From Pyrrhoderma lamaoense (taxonomy: Eukaryota; Basidiomycota; Agaricomycetes; Hymenochaetales; Hymenochaetaceae): DNA of 64,000 bases. Shown here piece by piece: positions 22,675 through 34,211 of the stretch (the first letter of the stretch is position 1; each line of letters opens with the position of its first letter). The position numbers and the translations under genes were made by a program. Where the stretch lies: NCBI GenBank assembly GCA_002794735.1, contig NBAZ01000011.1, positions 62,001-126,000 on the forward strand, given 5' to 3'. The notes beneath the pieces were generated by a model that saw only the letters and a program-made list of their open reading frames with translations, searched no databases and was not told the DNA's origin.

Positions 22675-24523
22675 ATGACAACAGTATCTACCTGCTTCAC
22701 GCTTTCTCGTTCTCGTTCTGCTGTGTCTCGTCGTTCGTCTGCTCCTTCTTCCATCTGTCTTTCAGTAGTTGCTGCTCCTGGGGTTATCAATTATGGAAAT
22801 AACAATGGCAATACTAATCATAATAATCATAATTCTCAAGCAAATAATGTTATGAGCAAGAAGTTTCCTCTGCCGATACGTTCTAGGTCTTTTGATGTTA
22901 GATGTACAGCTTATTCTGTATGTCACTGCCATAACCCTAGTCATCTCCTCCACTCTTTCGAGGTGGAGAAGACATTCACCTCTCTCTCCCTTATTATTAT
23001 AATTATTATCATTTATCACTATTATTATTACTATTACTAATTACCAAGAAAACACAAAATAGCGCAACACTCAGAAATGCGTTTTCCCGATCGAAATACT
23101 AGAGATGATATTCAATTACGCCTACCTACCCACTCTTTCGTTCAGGTCTATTAATGGATTCGCCACTGCCTCGTATGCTTTCAGACAGATTGCATTGAGA
23201 AAAGTTTGTGAGCACTTGCATGTGTGTTCTCCGAGGAAGTGGGAAGGGAGTAGTGAAGGTCGGGGTGGGATGCCCGAGTTTGGGAGACTGAGGGAGTGGG
23301 TGAGGTTTCTTAGTGGGTCTGCGCAAGCTCTTTATGTGCCTGAGGCGAAAGGGTTGGAAACTTTTCATCTACTCCGGTACGTACCGTTTTGTTCATCATC
23401 ATAAGGTACCTTTACCTCTATAAGCCACCTTCCTGCTCTTATTCTCTCTTCTCCTCACTTATTCCGACCCTGTTGACCCTTTTTTCCCGCTCCGTTATCC
23501 GCTTCTCTTCCTAAAACCTACAACCCATACATCATGCATATCTGCGATTCTATATCCGGTCTTCAAAGCTCCGTTCATGTTACGTTCATCACCGAAACGC
23601 TTGGGACTATCGGACGAGTCATCCACCCTCTCCTTAGCCACCTACCGCCCACCATTACCGATCTCAGCCTGACTGACCTACCGGAGGTCGGGGAGGAATT
23701 ACTCCGTATGATTGGAAGCAGGTTTTTGGAGCTTAGAAGTTTGGAAGTGAGTTGTTCGGAGAGGCTGGATAGCGGGTGTTGTTGGACCTGTTTCGCGGAT
23801 AGCGCGAGTACTTGTAGCCATTCGCCTATACCGGAGAAGTTTAAGGATGTTAGGTGTTTGACGGTGAGTAAAGCTACTACGGGTCGATATTGAGATTTAG
23901 ACTCCTCTGTTTGCTTAAAGAAGAAATACGCATTGATAAATCTATATTGTTGTTCATGTTGCTTTTGTTATTTATAGAACACACTTAGGTCTGCTTTGGG
24001 ACGTTTGATGAAGCTGGAGGATTTGCACCTTGGGATATTCCTCTCATCTGAAGATTTGTTTTATGATCATCTCGATCATACGATCTCTGGATCGCCGGTA
24101 CCTATCGCAAATTCTGTTCCTAATTTAAATCAAGCCTCAGAACCAGCATCAGATTCTATGAATCCCTCCTCTTCTCCTTCTCTTTCTTCTCCTCTCCAAT
24201 ACTCAACACCACCTTCGCCTACCCAACTATCAACGTATCAGTCCCAACTTCTGCTGACATATCAAGTCCCTTCATCTTCAAAACCATCAGGACCAGAGTG
24301 GTGTATACAATGCTTTGAGCTACACGCCAGGGCCGTCCGTCTCGCAGAGTTGCAAGCCACGTTAGCTTTGGCGCAGACGTTGCGTGGACTGAGGAGTGTG
24401 GTGTGGGCTTCTTGGTTTGGGAGGCAGAGACAGGAGATGGAGGGGAGGAAGACGAAGGTTTGGGTTTCTAGAGCTGGGAGTAAGATTAAGGTGCGCCGGA
24501 GGTGTTGGGAGGAGAAGAAGTGA
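22675..24523 (+). CDS. F-box protein
   Basis: Four exons with matching phases: 22675-22962, 23075-23376, 23569-23863, 23978-24523. The first exon (96 codons) is low-complexity, Thr/Ser/Asn-rich. An F-box-like motif opens exon 2: FPIEILEMIFNYAYL then SFRSINGFATASYAFRQ. The rest has leucine-rich spacing (LPPTITDLSLTDLPEVGEELL, MKLEDLHLGIF) without clear LRRs, a low-complexity Ser/Pro stretch, and a basic C-terminus (KIKVRRRCWEEKK). F-box proteins recruit targets to SCF ubiquitin ligases through Skp1; the target here is unknown. The exon 1 donor (GAG|GTGGAG) is weak, so the first exon is less certain than the rest. Confidence 0.7.
22982..23040. repeat. TTA/ATT-rich microsatellite in intron 1
   Basis: Imperfect ATT/TTA trinucleotide repeat, inside the first intron of the F-box gene in my model. 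Confidence 0.7.
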
Positions 24524-24603
24524 GGGTTTATGGGGTTTATGTGGATTATGTGGGTAGGTGGGTAGATGAGACTCTTTTCCTTTGACGATACTACTATGAC
24601 ACG

Positions 24604-25020
24604 AACTTCAATTCTCACTGGTCTATGGCCTTCTATGCTCTGCTCTGCTGATGAATCTATGTTCTCGTGCTTACTCTCTTTCTCCGAGTTATCTCCTTCT
24701 GCATCTCCAATGACTTCTACTGGACAATCATCACATTATCATATGTTCAATCTACTCACTCAGACTCTTATACTGTCGACACGCATAGGTGATTTCAATG
24801 TATTCTCCTAGTATCTCTCAACTTCCTTTTCCATGACATCGTTGCTCTTCTCACCTTTTACTAATGCTTCAGCTGTCTCATCCAAGTCCTCTTCTCCTAG
24901 AAAACTGATCTCGGGACCATGTAGAAAATTACTCTTCTCCTCTAATTCTTCCACTGATACTAATTTTCGCTGTACTCTCATTCCTACTTCTGCTGTTCTC
25001 GTCCTCTGGTTCTTATAAAC
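24604..25020 (-). other. Possible minus-strand coding remnant, unknown
   Basis: On the minus strand 25018-24826 is open and acidic/basic in a protein-like way (GPEISFLGEEDLDETAEAL, EKSNDVMEKEVERY-stop). A second open stretch continues at about 24720-24604 (IGDAEGDNSEKESKHENIDS) after possible splice sites. No start, family or promoter is clear. It could be the 3' end of an unrecognised gene overlapping the end of the F-box gene, or a relic. Confidence 0.25.
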
Positions 25021-26440
25021 TTACTAGAGATATAAATTCCACGAAATCGTGCTCTTAGATTAATATTATACCTGCTTCCTTAACTACATGTAGTACTAGA
25101 CTGTAGCTCTGATGTGACACAAAAATTCCTCATCTTTATACAGGAACTTGTTGTTTGCTATATAGAATACGTACATGTATGATCACAATATAGGCGCTAT
25201 GCTTTGATAGACTATCCGTCCAAGGAGCTTCCTGAGATACAGGCGTATGAGCTCAGAAACTCACCCTGAAGGAGGAGTGCACGTCCGTTGATTTCGTCAG
25301 TCACGTACTATGTACTGAATGTAACTCTCTTGGACTATCTTCAATCTAGTCTTTTCCGTATAAGCAATTCAAACAGATAGAGTTGTACATGTATACTTTA
25401 CATTCGATGATCTTATCCATAGAAGTTTCATAGGTGTATGGATAAGTAGATCTAACACTTGAACTACAAGAGAAATAGATGGTTTATATCCTCCCAGACC
25501 AAGGTACTAGGGAAAACCTCTATATCCTTCTTCAGTTATAGGGAGCTTCTGCGCCAATAAGAAAGGTATATATTTGATTCTTCTCGAGATCCTCGCGAGC
25601 CCAACTCTGGGGTAGTGACAAGCTTAGTATCCTATCCAAAGCTTTTACCTCGGAGATTGCCAAGAGATACGATGTCATTGGAAGACATTGAGGGATCAAG
25701 TATCTTCGTTACTTCCTTCAACGATCATCACAACTTTTATGATTCAACCGAGGTCATGGCATATACAAAACACCACTCTAGACTGAAGTGTTGGATTGTA
25801 AACACCCGAATACGTGATGTAGACAAGAACTGAAAGGGGGGCAAACATGCCAGACTCTAAAATTGTTACCACTAATCTGTCAAGAGGATATCCAAGGATT
25901 TTTTTTTGTGCATCAGAGATTCGCGACGCAACACATTAAGAAATTAGAGACAATACAAAAAAGGAAGTATGATTACGAATAACCTGCTGCTCGCACTGGT
26001 GCAGAACAGCTCTTCCATTCTTTCTCCTTCTGTCCCTGCATAATCTCGTCTCTCTCGAACCTCTTTCTTCTTCACATCTCAATTTTTCTCTAGAATGAGA
26101 AGAGACGAAGCATAACTGAGCCTAGAGTTAGTACACACGCCACTGTGATACAGCCGTACATCTCTGGACATAACAAGGACCGTACAAATGCCGAAATTGG
26201 CTTTCGCCTTCACTCGTGAGTTTGAAGGCCAGAAACGATACTTTCTAAAAGAAGTTGAAATGAGCAATGCAGACATCAGAGAGGTATGGTAGAATATGAA
26301 TCTTGAGTATGAACACAATCTGGACCAGAGGTGTAGATATTGTTCTGTATTCTATATCGAAGAAGCTATACAGTAGGCTCTGGGCCCATCACTACGAGCT
26401 ATCAAGAAAGGAGGACACCAGTATCAAGTGGCAATGATAG
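25021..26440. other. No gene recognised
   Basis: About 1.4 kb of AT-rich DNA at the border between the gene-rich block and the repeat-rich block. Short open frames (25615-25833 plus, 26079-26318 minus) show no known motif. Confidence 0.5.
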
Positions 26441-26735
26441 CCCTCCAAAGGTTACAAGTATCGTAAGTTTATACAACTTTATAAACCTGATATAAACAGT
26501 ATGAAATTTTGTAATCGTGTGTAGTTGACAAATGTGTAGTTCTATTTATATTCATTTGTCATGAGGAAAGATTTGATTGCTCGATATAACATTTATTACG
26601 ACCAGGAAAGTACTATGAATAGGAGTGTGATCAAGTAGAGTATATACACATATACTCTTCTCGTTATTCTTGGAGTAAGCATGCTTTATAGTTTACCGTT
26701 AGTGGTATCCTCTCGAAGTGGAGATATCATGTGTG
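26440..26735 (+). repeat. ~250-bp dispersed repeat, copy 1
   Basis: Shares its sequence order with 30420-30620 (same strand) and 37260-37590 (opposite strand). Common landmarks include CATGAGGAAA/CAATGAGGAAA, a CTGATTGCC-type stretch, a TATATACAC stretch, and CTCGAAGTGGAGATATCAT (26715-26733), found inverted at 37288-37306. Non-coding in appearance. Each copy lies next to or between repeat-unit genes. Confidence 0.6.
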
Positions 26736-26876
26736 CGCTGGGTGTGTCTGACAGTACGTAACAGTATAAAATGATATCATTTCAACTCTTACTGGGGAGT
26801 TAAAGTTATTAATTACGAGAATGAAAGCAGTGAACGGACATGGCCTTTGTATCTTGCGTGTATGTCTCCTATTATG

Positions 26877-28185
26877 GTTAATCGATACCAAGATAAATTT
26901 ACACACACGGTCACGGGACCAGGTAAGTTCTTCAATATCTGATAATATCAAACTCATCTATGGTTCATCGCATTAACTGAATCCTTCCGTTCTCAGATTC
27001 AGTATTATTCGGACACTCCCAACAGAGTGAAACTATTCAGAATCAAAAAAATGTACCTCTCCCACCCAGCAGCGGCTCCTTGCCAATGTCAACGCAGTTC
27101 ACTCCCGGACTCATGCAGTACATGAATCAATCTCTCAGTTTGTATGATGTATTGCCTGTGGAGGAGCCAATCAGTAGATTGGCCAGATCGAAAAGGAACG
27201 GGAAAGTCAGAAAAGATCCATTTGCAAGATGCAGCTTTGGAAATGTTGAAGGTAATGGACTTGCACCATACGATGTATGTAACGCTACTACAAATATCGA
27301 GACGTTGTTGAAGCTGACAGTGAAAATGTAGATTGATCCTTTCACCTCGCTGGCCAATTCTACATGGACCGATACCACTGGTATCCAATCTTCAATGCCA
27401 ACATGGGTGAACGACACCAGTCACTTTGGGCTACTCGCGCCACCATATTCATCACCCGCTTCCCAACAAGCCAACCTCTCCCAAATTCTTGGACAAAATA
27501 CATATATATCATCCAATAATCTCGTGTCCCCGATACTGATACCTCCCCCTGCACAAATTTCATTGTTCTCTTCAGAGAGTTCTGGGATCACGGAGCATAC
27601 TCAGCTTGGACAAATAAAGGAGTGTGTGGACATTCCTGTATCCGTCAAAGGCGTGAATGTGAAAGGTGCTGGTGGGCGGAAAGCAAAAAGGACACGAAAA
27701 AAAAAGAAGAAGACAGGTCCTCCCGGGATACATGAAAGGGAGTTCTACCTCAGAAAGCGGAAGAGGACGCAACCAGAGGTGCTCCTCGACGCACCAACAA
27801 AGAAATGTAGAACTTAAGATTCTGCAGACAACTGCAAACACAATGAAATATATACTTCCATTGGGCAACGTCCCAGTATCGACTCATGGAATCTACCCTG
27901 CCCCACCTGCCCCAACTCCATCTAGCTCGAGCTACTACGACTTGACTCATGGAGGTCACTATGCCGAGCTCAGTCTAGGTTCAGATCTCCTAGAGCAGGG
28001 GTTTATGCAAGATGTCTTCGTCCAAAGTGGCATACATAATCTGTCTCCTATGGGCGAGGGTCAGGAATCTGACATTCCGTCCTGGGTGCAGGGCGACAGC
28101 TGGGCCAGCCTGTTTAATCGATATCAAGATATCACACGGTCACGGGACCAGGTAGGTCCTTCTGTTTGTCTTTGTTGACTTTACT
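26877..28185 (+). pseudogene. Repeat-unit gene, copy C (chimeric)
   Basis: The parts are in the wrong order. First comes the end of exon 1 (NRYQDKFTHTVTG), the intron (almost the same as in copy A) and exon 2 from about 26998. Exon 2 contains MSTQFTPGL and SKRNGKVRKD, then TAG at 27329-27331, the same stop as in copy B. The downstream frame runs to the basic KRTRKKKKKT at about 27714. There it joins directly to the middle of an exon 1 (PPGIHEREFYLRKRKRTQ), which runs on through TLPLGNVPVSTHGIYPAPPAP to NRYQD at about 28130. This second part resembles copies F/G but keeps CAA where they have the TAA stop. It looks like a recombination product between two copies; not functional as a family gene. 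Confidence 0.65.
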
Positions 28186-28998
28186 TAGGTCACTAAAACC
28201 TTCCAGATTCACGTTTTCAACAGAGTATTCCTTCTCAGAATCTCAACCATGTACTTCTCTCACTCAGAAATAGCACCTCACTAATATCAACGCAGCTCAC
28301 TTCCGTACTCATGAAATGAATGAATCTCTTGGAATGCATGATGAAAACTGAACTTTAGGTCAGGACTGGACTTTTCAGTCATGTTTAGTGGCGAGGACTT
28401 GGGGTTTAGAATCTGCCTACACCAGACACGGTGCTATGGCTCAGTCTTGGGGACTAAAAAGCAAGAAATTGGACTTCGGCCGGTGCGCAGAGAAAGATAG
28501 AGACCTTGGGGCGATTGGGGCGAGCTGAGACTTCACAGACCAGTAAAAGCAATAGAAACGTATAAAATAGAGCCTCGACCAAAGTTTTAGTTTGAGATAA
28601 AAGTGTATGTATTTCTGTCCGTCCGGTTGACTTGCAGTACAGTCAGAGTGTTGCAAACTCATCAGGCATCTGGGCAACCTAATAAGCAGCAGAGCAGTGA
28701 TAAAGAGTACAGGAGACTATCAGGTTTTCCTCCGCTACGGCCACAAGTCTGTAGGATAATACAGAAAAACGCGAGATAAAGGGTAGATATTAAGATGAAG
28801 TATGGTTTCAAGACGGCTATATGCCACTGGACGGAAGTATTAAGCTATCAGAAACCAGAGGCCATATAAACGAGCCCCATCCTCAAGTAAGAGTAAAGAA
28901 TGAAACTAAATAGTAAGAGAAATGGGCCGGAAACGCGGGCGAGAGTAAGGAAATATAGTGATAATGGACTCTCCAGGCGAGTTACAAAGTGTAGCACA

Positions 28999-29040
28999 AA
29001 TGCACTACGACCGGCTATCTACTTAGTTGGTTCTACAATG
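28999..29040. repeat. ~42-bp shared sequence, copy 1
   Basis: The stretch GCACTACGACCGGC..TCTACTTAGTTGGT.CTACAATG occurs here and at about 39297-39338, with only two or three differences. Here it directly precedes decayed copy D; there it sits at the junction of copy H and the inverted unit. It may mark the edge of a small element or an old breakpoint. Confidence 0.6.
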
Positions 29041-29800
29041 TGTTGTGCTACCATTAGAGCAGCCAATCAGTAAATTGGCCATCTCAAAAAGGAACGGGGA
29101 ACTCAGTAAAGATGTATATGAAAGATGCGGATTTGGAGCTTCGATGGAAGTATTGAAGGAAACAGACTTGCACCACAGGTTGTATGTAATGCTACTACAG
29201 ACATCGAGACGTCACACCCAAATTCATGGAAAAAATACTCCGACATCATCCAATAAACTCGTGTCCCCAATACTGACACCTTCCCCCGGACATTTGACAT
29301 TGTTCTCTTCAGAGAGATCTGGAATTAAATAGCACTCTCAGCTGGAAGGCTAAAAAAACACGAAACACAAAGAAGAAGACAAGATCTGGGAACAAGGATG
29401 TCCAGACGGATATATGCGAACATATCGAGTTTGTACTCGTTACACCACAATTGTTTGGGGCAACAGAGCATGTGGCCCGACACAGCCTCCCAGAGATGTA
29501 GATTTGATGAATCTGCGTCTGAAGGGGAAAAGAAAACATAGAAAACATACACTTCCGTTGGAAGTTGACCCGGTACTGTCACAAGTACCCAACCTACGTT
29601 TTACGCACCATTCCTCTCGTCATAATCTACACGAGAAACGAGTCTCCAAGCGTTACAAGGCGATGTACTATTAGGTACATGCGAGGTGGAGGTCTGTGGA
29701 GGATATTCGGAACTGGTATAGGATGTCAACAATATCATTTTCCTGATCGATACTCAAGCACAGTCACGGGATCAGGTGAATTGTTTGTATTCATTTGCAG
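29020..29800 (+). pseudogene. Repeat-unit gene, copy D (decayed fragments)
   Basis: Family exon 2 pieces are readable: LPLEQPISKLAISKRNGEL at 29046-29103, then LVSPILTPSPGHLTLFSSE near 29260-29315, ending at TAA 29330. Later come IEFVLVTP-like C-terminal DNA near 29430, an exon 1 scrap (KHTLPLEVDPVLS, about 29545) and a CACAGTCACGGGATCAG exon-end scrap near 29760. Large parts are missing and the order is scrambled. No open gene remains. Confidence 0.55.
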
Positions 29801-30419
29801 AACTTTGACGCAATCCTTCTTCAATCTCAGACCTATATACCCCTTCCTCATCAGGAGATATCAACTCAATGCAGCTTACCTGCCTCACTCGCTTCCGATG
29901 TCATACTCTCGATGACAATACCGCTCACCCCAAAACTCGCGAATCTTATGCAAGGATACCTCCGAGCCCACGGAATTAGAACACCCTTCCTGTGCAATTA
30001 ACTAGTGGATTGGAATTGAATCCAAAAATGGGTGAAATAATTACAGAGTAATTTCTATTCTTTCAGAATCTGAGCTCTTTCTTTCCCCTTATCCTCCGAT
30101 ATCTAGCCCCAAAACGTAGACGATAGGAATATGACACATCTGCAACTGCCCAGCTAGTCAATTTTCAGACTGCATACTCGAAACACTTCACAGATATATC
30201 GTAGCTACCTTCATATAGGTATGTCATGCCTTACTTCTCTCCATCAGAGTCTACAACGACTGTACTCGAGTGGCTATGCCTGTACTTAATGAAAGCACTA
30301 ACTCACATGGCCCGAAATGTAAAGGGTGGAGGAGGACCGAATGGTCAAGGAGGACGAAGAAGACATCGATGGCAGATGAAAATGAAACTCCCTCAAGTAG
30401 TTACAACTGTCTCAAGCTT

Positions 30420-30620
30420 ATAAAATCTGGAATAAGCAGTATAATAGATAATAATCCGATGTAAGTGACATATATGCAGTTTCATAGTATATTCGTTCGC
30501 AATGAGGAAAAGACTGATTGCCCAATAAAATCTGAGAAAGGACCAGAAAGTGTTTTGTATACACATCTCCCATTTTCTTTTTCTATACTTCCAACGATAC
30601 CTTAGTATGAGTTGGCGACG
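30420..30620 (+). repeat. ~250-bp dispersed repeat, copy 2
   Basis: Same strand as 26440-26735 and similar over most of its length (AAGCAGTATAATAG, CAATGAGGAAAAGACTGATTGCC, CTTCCAACGATACC). About three quarters of bases appear to match by eye. Confidence 0.5.
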
Positions 30621-32274
30621 ATAAAATCGCACTTGTTGATTGTATAAAAGCTCGGGCCCCAGTTACGCTGTAGGCACTTTATAATATCTTTTAACTAGTA
30701 TTTGTGTATACACTTAGTAGGTAGCGGTAGGGCTAGGCTCTCAGGTAAGATATATGAGCAAAGTATACAGAAAGAGAAGGCGAAGATAATGAAGGAAAAG
30801 AAGAGCACGCATTGGAATTGCATGATGTTACAAATACACATTCGTGATACTGATGCACACCAACATTGAGGTTATAGCATAGCTCGGTATCACCCACAGT
30901 AGACTATTGAACCGAAGTGGGGGTATCAAGTATGTGCGGGACGTGCATGTATGTCACGGTATAGTTGGTAGCCAGAATAGGGTGCTACAAAGTGGATTGG
31001 TGGTATATTTCTCAGCTCTCATTGTATGGTATCGTCGAAGATGAGGATTGTATTAGCAGGTTCAATATAACATCGATCATCATTACAACATTACCCCAAA
31101 TTTGTTTGTTGTTGTACTGCACTGGTAGATCTATGCGGACTGTTACAAGTACTACTAACTCATATAATGCTAGGAGTAACCAGATTGAATGTTAATGACT
31201 ATTGTTTGTTGAAGAGGATGCTAACAATCAATTACAATGTGTATATAATTCAAAGCCAGGGTCTTACATTCGGCATTGCTTGAGCATGGCCCTTGCGCTA
31301 TTATATTACCTATTTTCCCTTTGTTCATCCTGACATAACCTTGCCTTCTAAGCTTTTCCTTATTCCTACATCGGCAAAATGGCCCAGACAAAGGAAGAAA
31401 ACGTGAGGTCATATTGCCACTATTTATTGGGTTGTAGGACACATCCTGGTTGAGTATCATATATGGTGAGTCGAGACAATAGAAGAGAAGGAGGATCTGG
31501 ATAACATATCCTCGCTTACTGGGTATCGGCACAGAGTAAATGAGCACGTTTATAACCTTTCACTCCTTATACAACCCTGCAATATCTCAAGCTCCCTCAG
31601 CTTCTATTTTCTTTACATCTCTATTTAACTCACAGAAGAACACGAGCAGGAGCAGTGCATATGGTCCAATTAGTATCTCAAACTTGGTGACACCGACCAT
31701 TAAGCTTTTATCAGATGACAGTCTCGGCGTCAGGGTCTGGTACTGACTTATATCCAATCAGCCTTATCAGCTTGTCTATCTTACAATGATAGCCTGTATA
31801 TGGGAGAGAAATAGCTACTGAACCTTCGATTTGAAAAAATACCGAGATAAACCAGCTGTAGAGAACAGTGAAAGCATAACAAACGGACGTAGCTATCTTA
31901 ACAACCGTCACATTCGCATGTTTTTGTTCAATTTTCTATAACAACAAAATATACAATAGGCAATGGTCCTGCCATCCCAGGTAATCAATTATAATAATAA
32001 TACTGCAGCGGCTAAGTAGTATCAAATTGCGAGATCTTGATTGAGTTCCAACAATGCCCAGTTTCATAATCCATATATGCTAGTGAGTGGTTCCTACCAA
32101 CAAGAAATTTTCATAATGGGATATTGGTCGAGTAGCAGCCATGAGCCTCCGGTACCTGATAATTTACTCCATAAAAAATACCCTATCCATTCTTGCCGAG
32201 AAGGATAAAAAGCAGAGTTGTCTTGGAGTGGTTTCTCTCCCGTCCTAAACTTCACCCTCTCCTCATTCTCCCTA

Positions 32275-33757
32275 ATGTCCCTTTCCTCTCCTCATACACT
32301 CTCGCTCAGTCAAGAAGACCACATTAGCAACTCCTTCACAGCTGATAATGACACATCTGGACCACGCGAAAGGGATAATTCATATAGCATGCGCAAAAGG
32401 GCTCAGCCAGAGGCGCATCTCAGCGGCCCGCTGAAGAAATGTAGGAATCAAGATTTTGCACCTCAGCGCAAAAGTCATGAAGCTCTTACACTCCCGTTGG
32501 GCGCTGCCTCAGAATCGTCTCTCGACCGTCACCCTACCCTCATCACTCCAATCCAACCAAATTTGAATCACTCATACTTGTCTGACGGAGACCATCGACT
32601 ACAACATACATCTGACATCGGTTTCCAGAATCAAGGTTTGAGACAAAATGATGGTTTGTCTTCCTTGTACACTGGACAGAGATTAGATATCTCTTCCTGG
32701 ATTGAGGGTGTCAACCAAGCAATTGAGGCCGAGGCCGAAGCCGAAGCTGATCAATCCCAAGATACCTACACGTCAGGTAAGTCATAGTCATCTTATACCT
32801 ATAACTCTATTCAAGTAGCATAATAACCTCCCGTTCCTAGACTCCAACACATCAACACACTCTCAAGAGCGGCCCTCTGATCAATATCTGGGTTATGAGT
32901 CTGTGTCATTCGAAAATACCCTATCCTTACCGGGATTGACACAACACAATCCCGGATTCATGTATCATATGCAAGGTTCTCTCGAATTGTATGATGTGCC
33001 ACCATCAGAGCAAGCAGTACAACCAATAAGTAGAGTAGGTATCTTGAAGAGGAGCGGGCGGTATAGAGACGATTCAAATGTAAGGGATAGATATAATAAA
33101 ATTGTAATGAATTGACTTGCAATATATGGTGCATATAATCCTCCAACGAAATCGTGATATCATCGATGCCTTCTATTGATTCTCAATATGATTACATCGT
33201 GGAAGCGCAGATATATCCACCCATTATACCGCTCGACCCTACAAGGACCAACCCCACGGTTACCCAGTCTTCATACTTTTATGAGCACTCATTTCCTACG
33301 CTGATAGAGGATACTAGCTATCAAGGGCTAAACATGCTACCATATCCACCACCCACTCTCCGGCAACTTAAGACTTCCAAAGTCCTGAAGACGATATCTC
33401 AACACACGACAGTGGGTCCACAATACAGAAAAATACATCTGTGAAATCTTCCTCGTCTTCTTCATCGTCATCCTCCTCTTCATCCTCTCCTCATCGGCAT
33501 CGGCATATTCTGAGAGCTGCGGAATAACGGAGGTCTCTGAGATTGGTTAGATAAAGGGGGATGTGGATACGAGAGTAGCCACAAAGGGTACTAAAATGCA
33601 ATATACACGTAGCTGGAAGTCGAAAGGAGCACGAATTCCTGAGAACAAGTTGGAATCTGGGAACAAGGGATGCCAGGCAAATACTTACGAGCATACTGAA
33701 TTTATACATCTCAGACTATCATATTCAAATAACAAACAGCTAATGATGATTGTGTAG
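32275..33757 (+). pseudogene. Repeat-unit gene, copy E (diverged; stop in exon 2)
   Basis: Exon 1 is 32275-32776 (ATG, MSLSS...) and exon 2 starts at 32841; the intron sits at the same place and phase as in other copies. Landmarks are altered but clear: MRKRAQPE basic stretch, LTLPLGAAS, SSWIEG, PGFMYHMQGSLELYDV, EQAVQPISR, KRSGRYRDDSNV. The frame stops at 33113-33115, before the family's C-terminal half. That half continues in other frames: SSMPSID..., and near 33650-33690 NKGCQANTYEHTEFIH, matching the usual C-terminal NT.IQTGTY..IEF. Exon 1 ends with a short EAEAEAEA repeat. Either a shortened diverged gene of about 258 aa or a decayed one. Confidence 0.6.
33445..33500. repeat. TCC/TCT-rich low-complexity tract
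   Basis: Imperfect TCCTCGTCTTCTTCATCGTC-type trinucleotide tract inside the decayed C-terminal region of copy E. Confidence 0.6.
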
Positions 33758-34211
33758 ATTTTGACTTACTCTGTCTGCTTAGAAAGGAGTGATTACGCAG
33801 CTTAGCATCTGAAAAGATTAGAAATTGGTACGTTACAACATACAAGAGTGTTCCTTATTACAATATGCATAATATCACCTTTCCTGTTATTTTAGAATAG
33901 TTATGCCTGATTTGATTCACAGGTAAAGTTCTCTTGCTTATTGCATCTGGTCCCTCGTTACACAGTGGTCATTCAGCTCTAGTTCTGACACTCCCGTGCA
34001 ATAATCTGATTGAGTACAATATCAAACACCTTATGCATTTCAGCTTATACTGATCGAGCTGGTAGCGTATTCCTCCAGTCTGGGTCCCAATCATATATAT
34101 ATGTCGCTTTGAGATATTGATGAGATTATTCTCATGAGCTAGTTGATACATAACTAATTACATACAAGTACAGTACGAGCCTAAACAGTAGAAAATGACG
34201 TGCTCTAACTG

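Larger units (their letters stand above)
31220..33757 (+). repeat. Diverged repeat unit carrying copy E
   Basis: Both parts of the unit are present in gene orientation. 31220-32274 matches, in order and inverted, the upstream DNA of the minus-strand units: for example GAGCATGGCCCTTGCG at 31280, CTCGCTTACTGG with the cytosine-poor flank at 31510, and GGTCGAGTAGCAGCCATGAGCCTCCGG at about 32127-32153. 32275-33757 is the gene. Divergence is clearly greater than between the other units. It shows that the upstream DNA travels with the gene. Confidence 0.65.
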
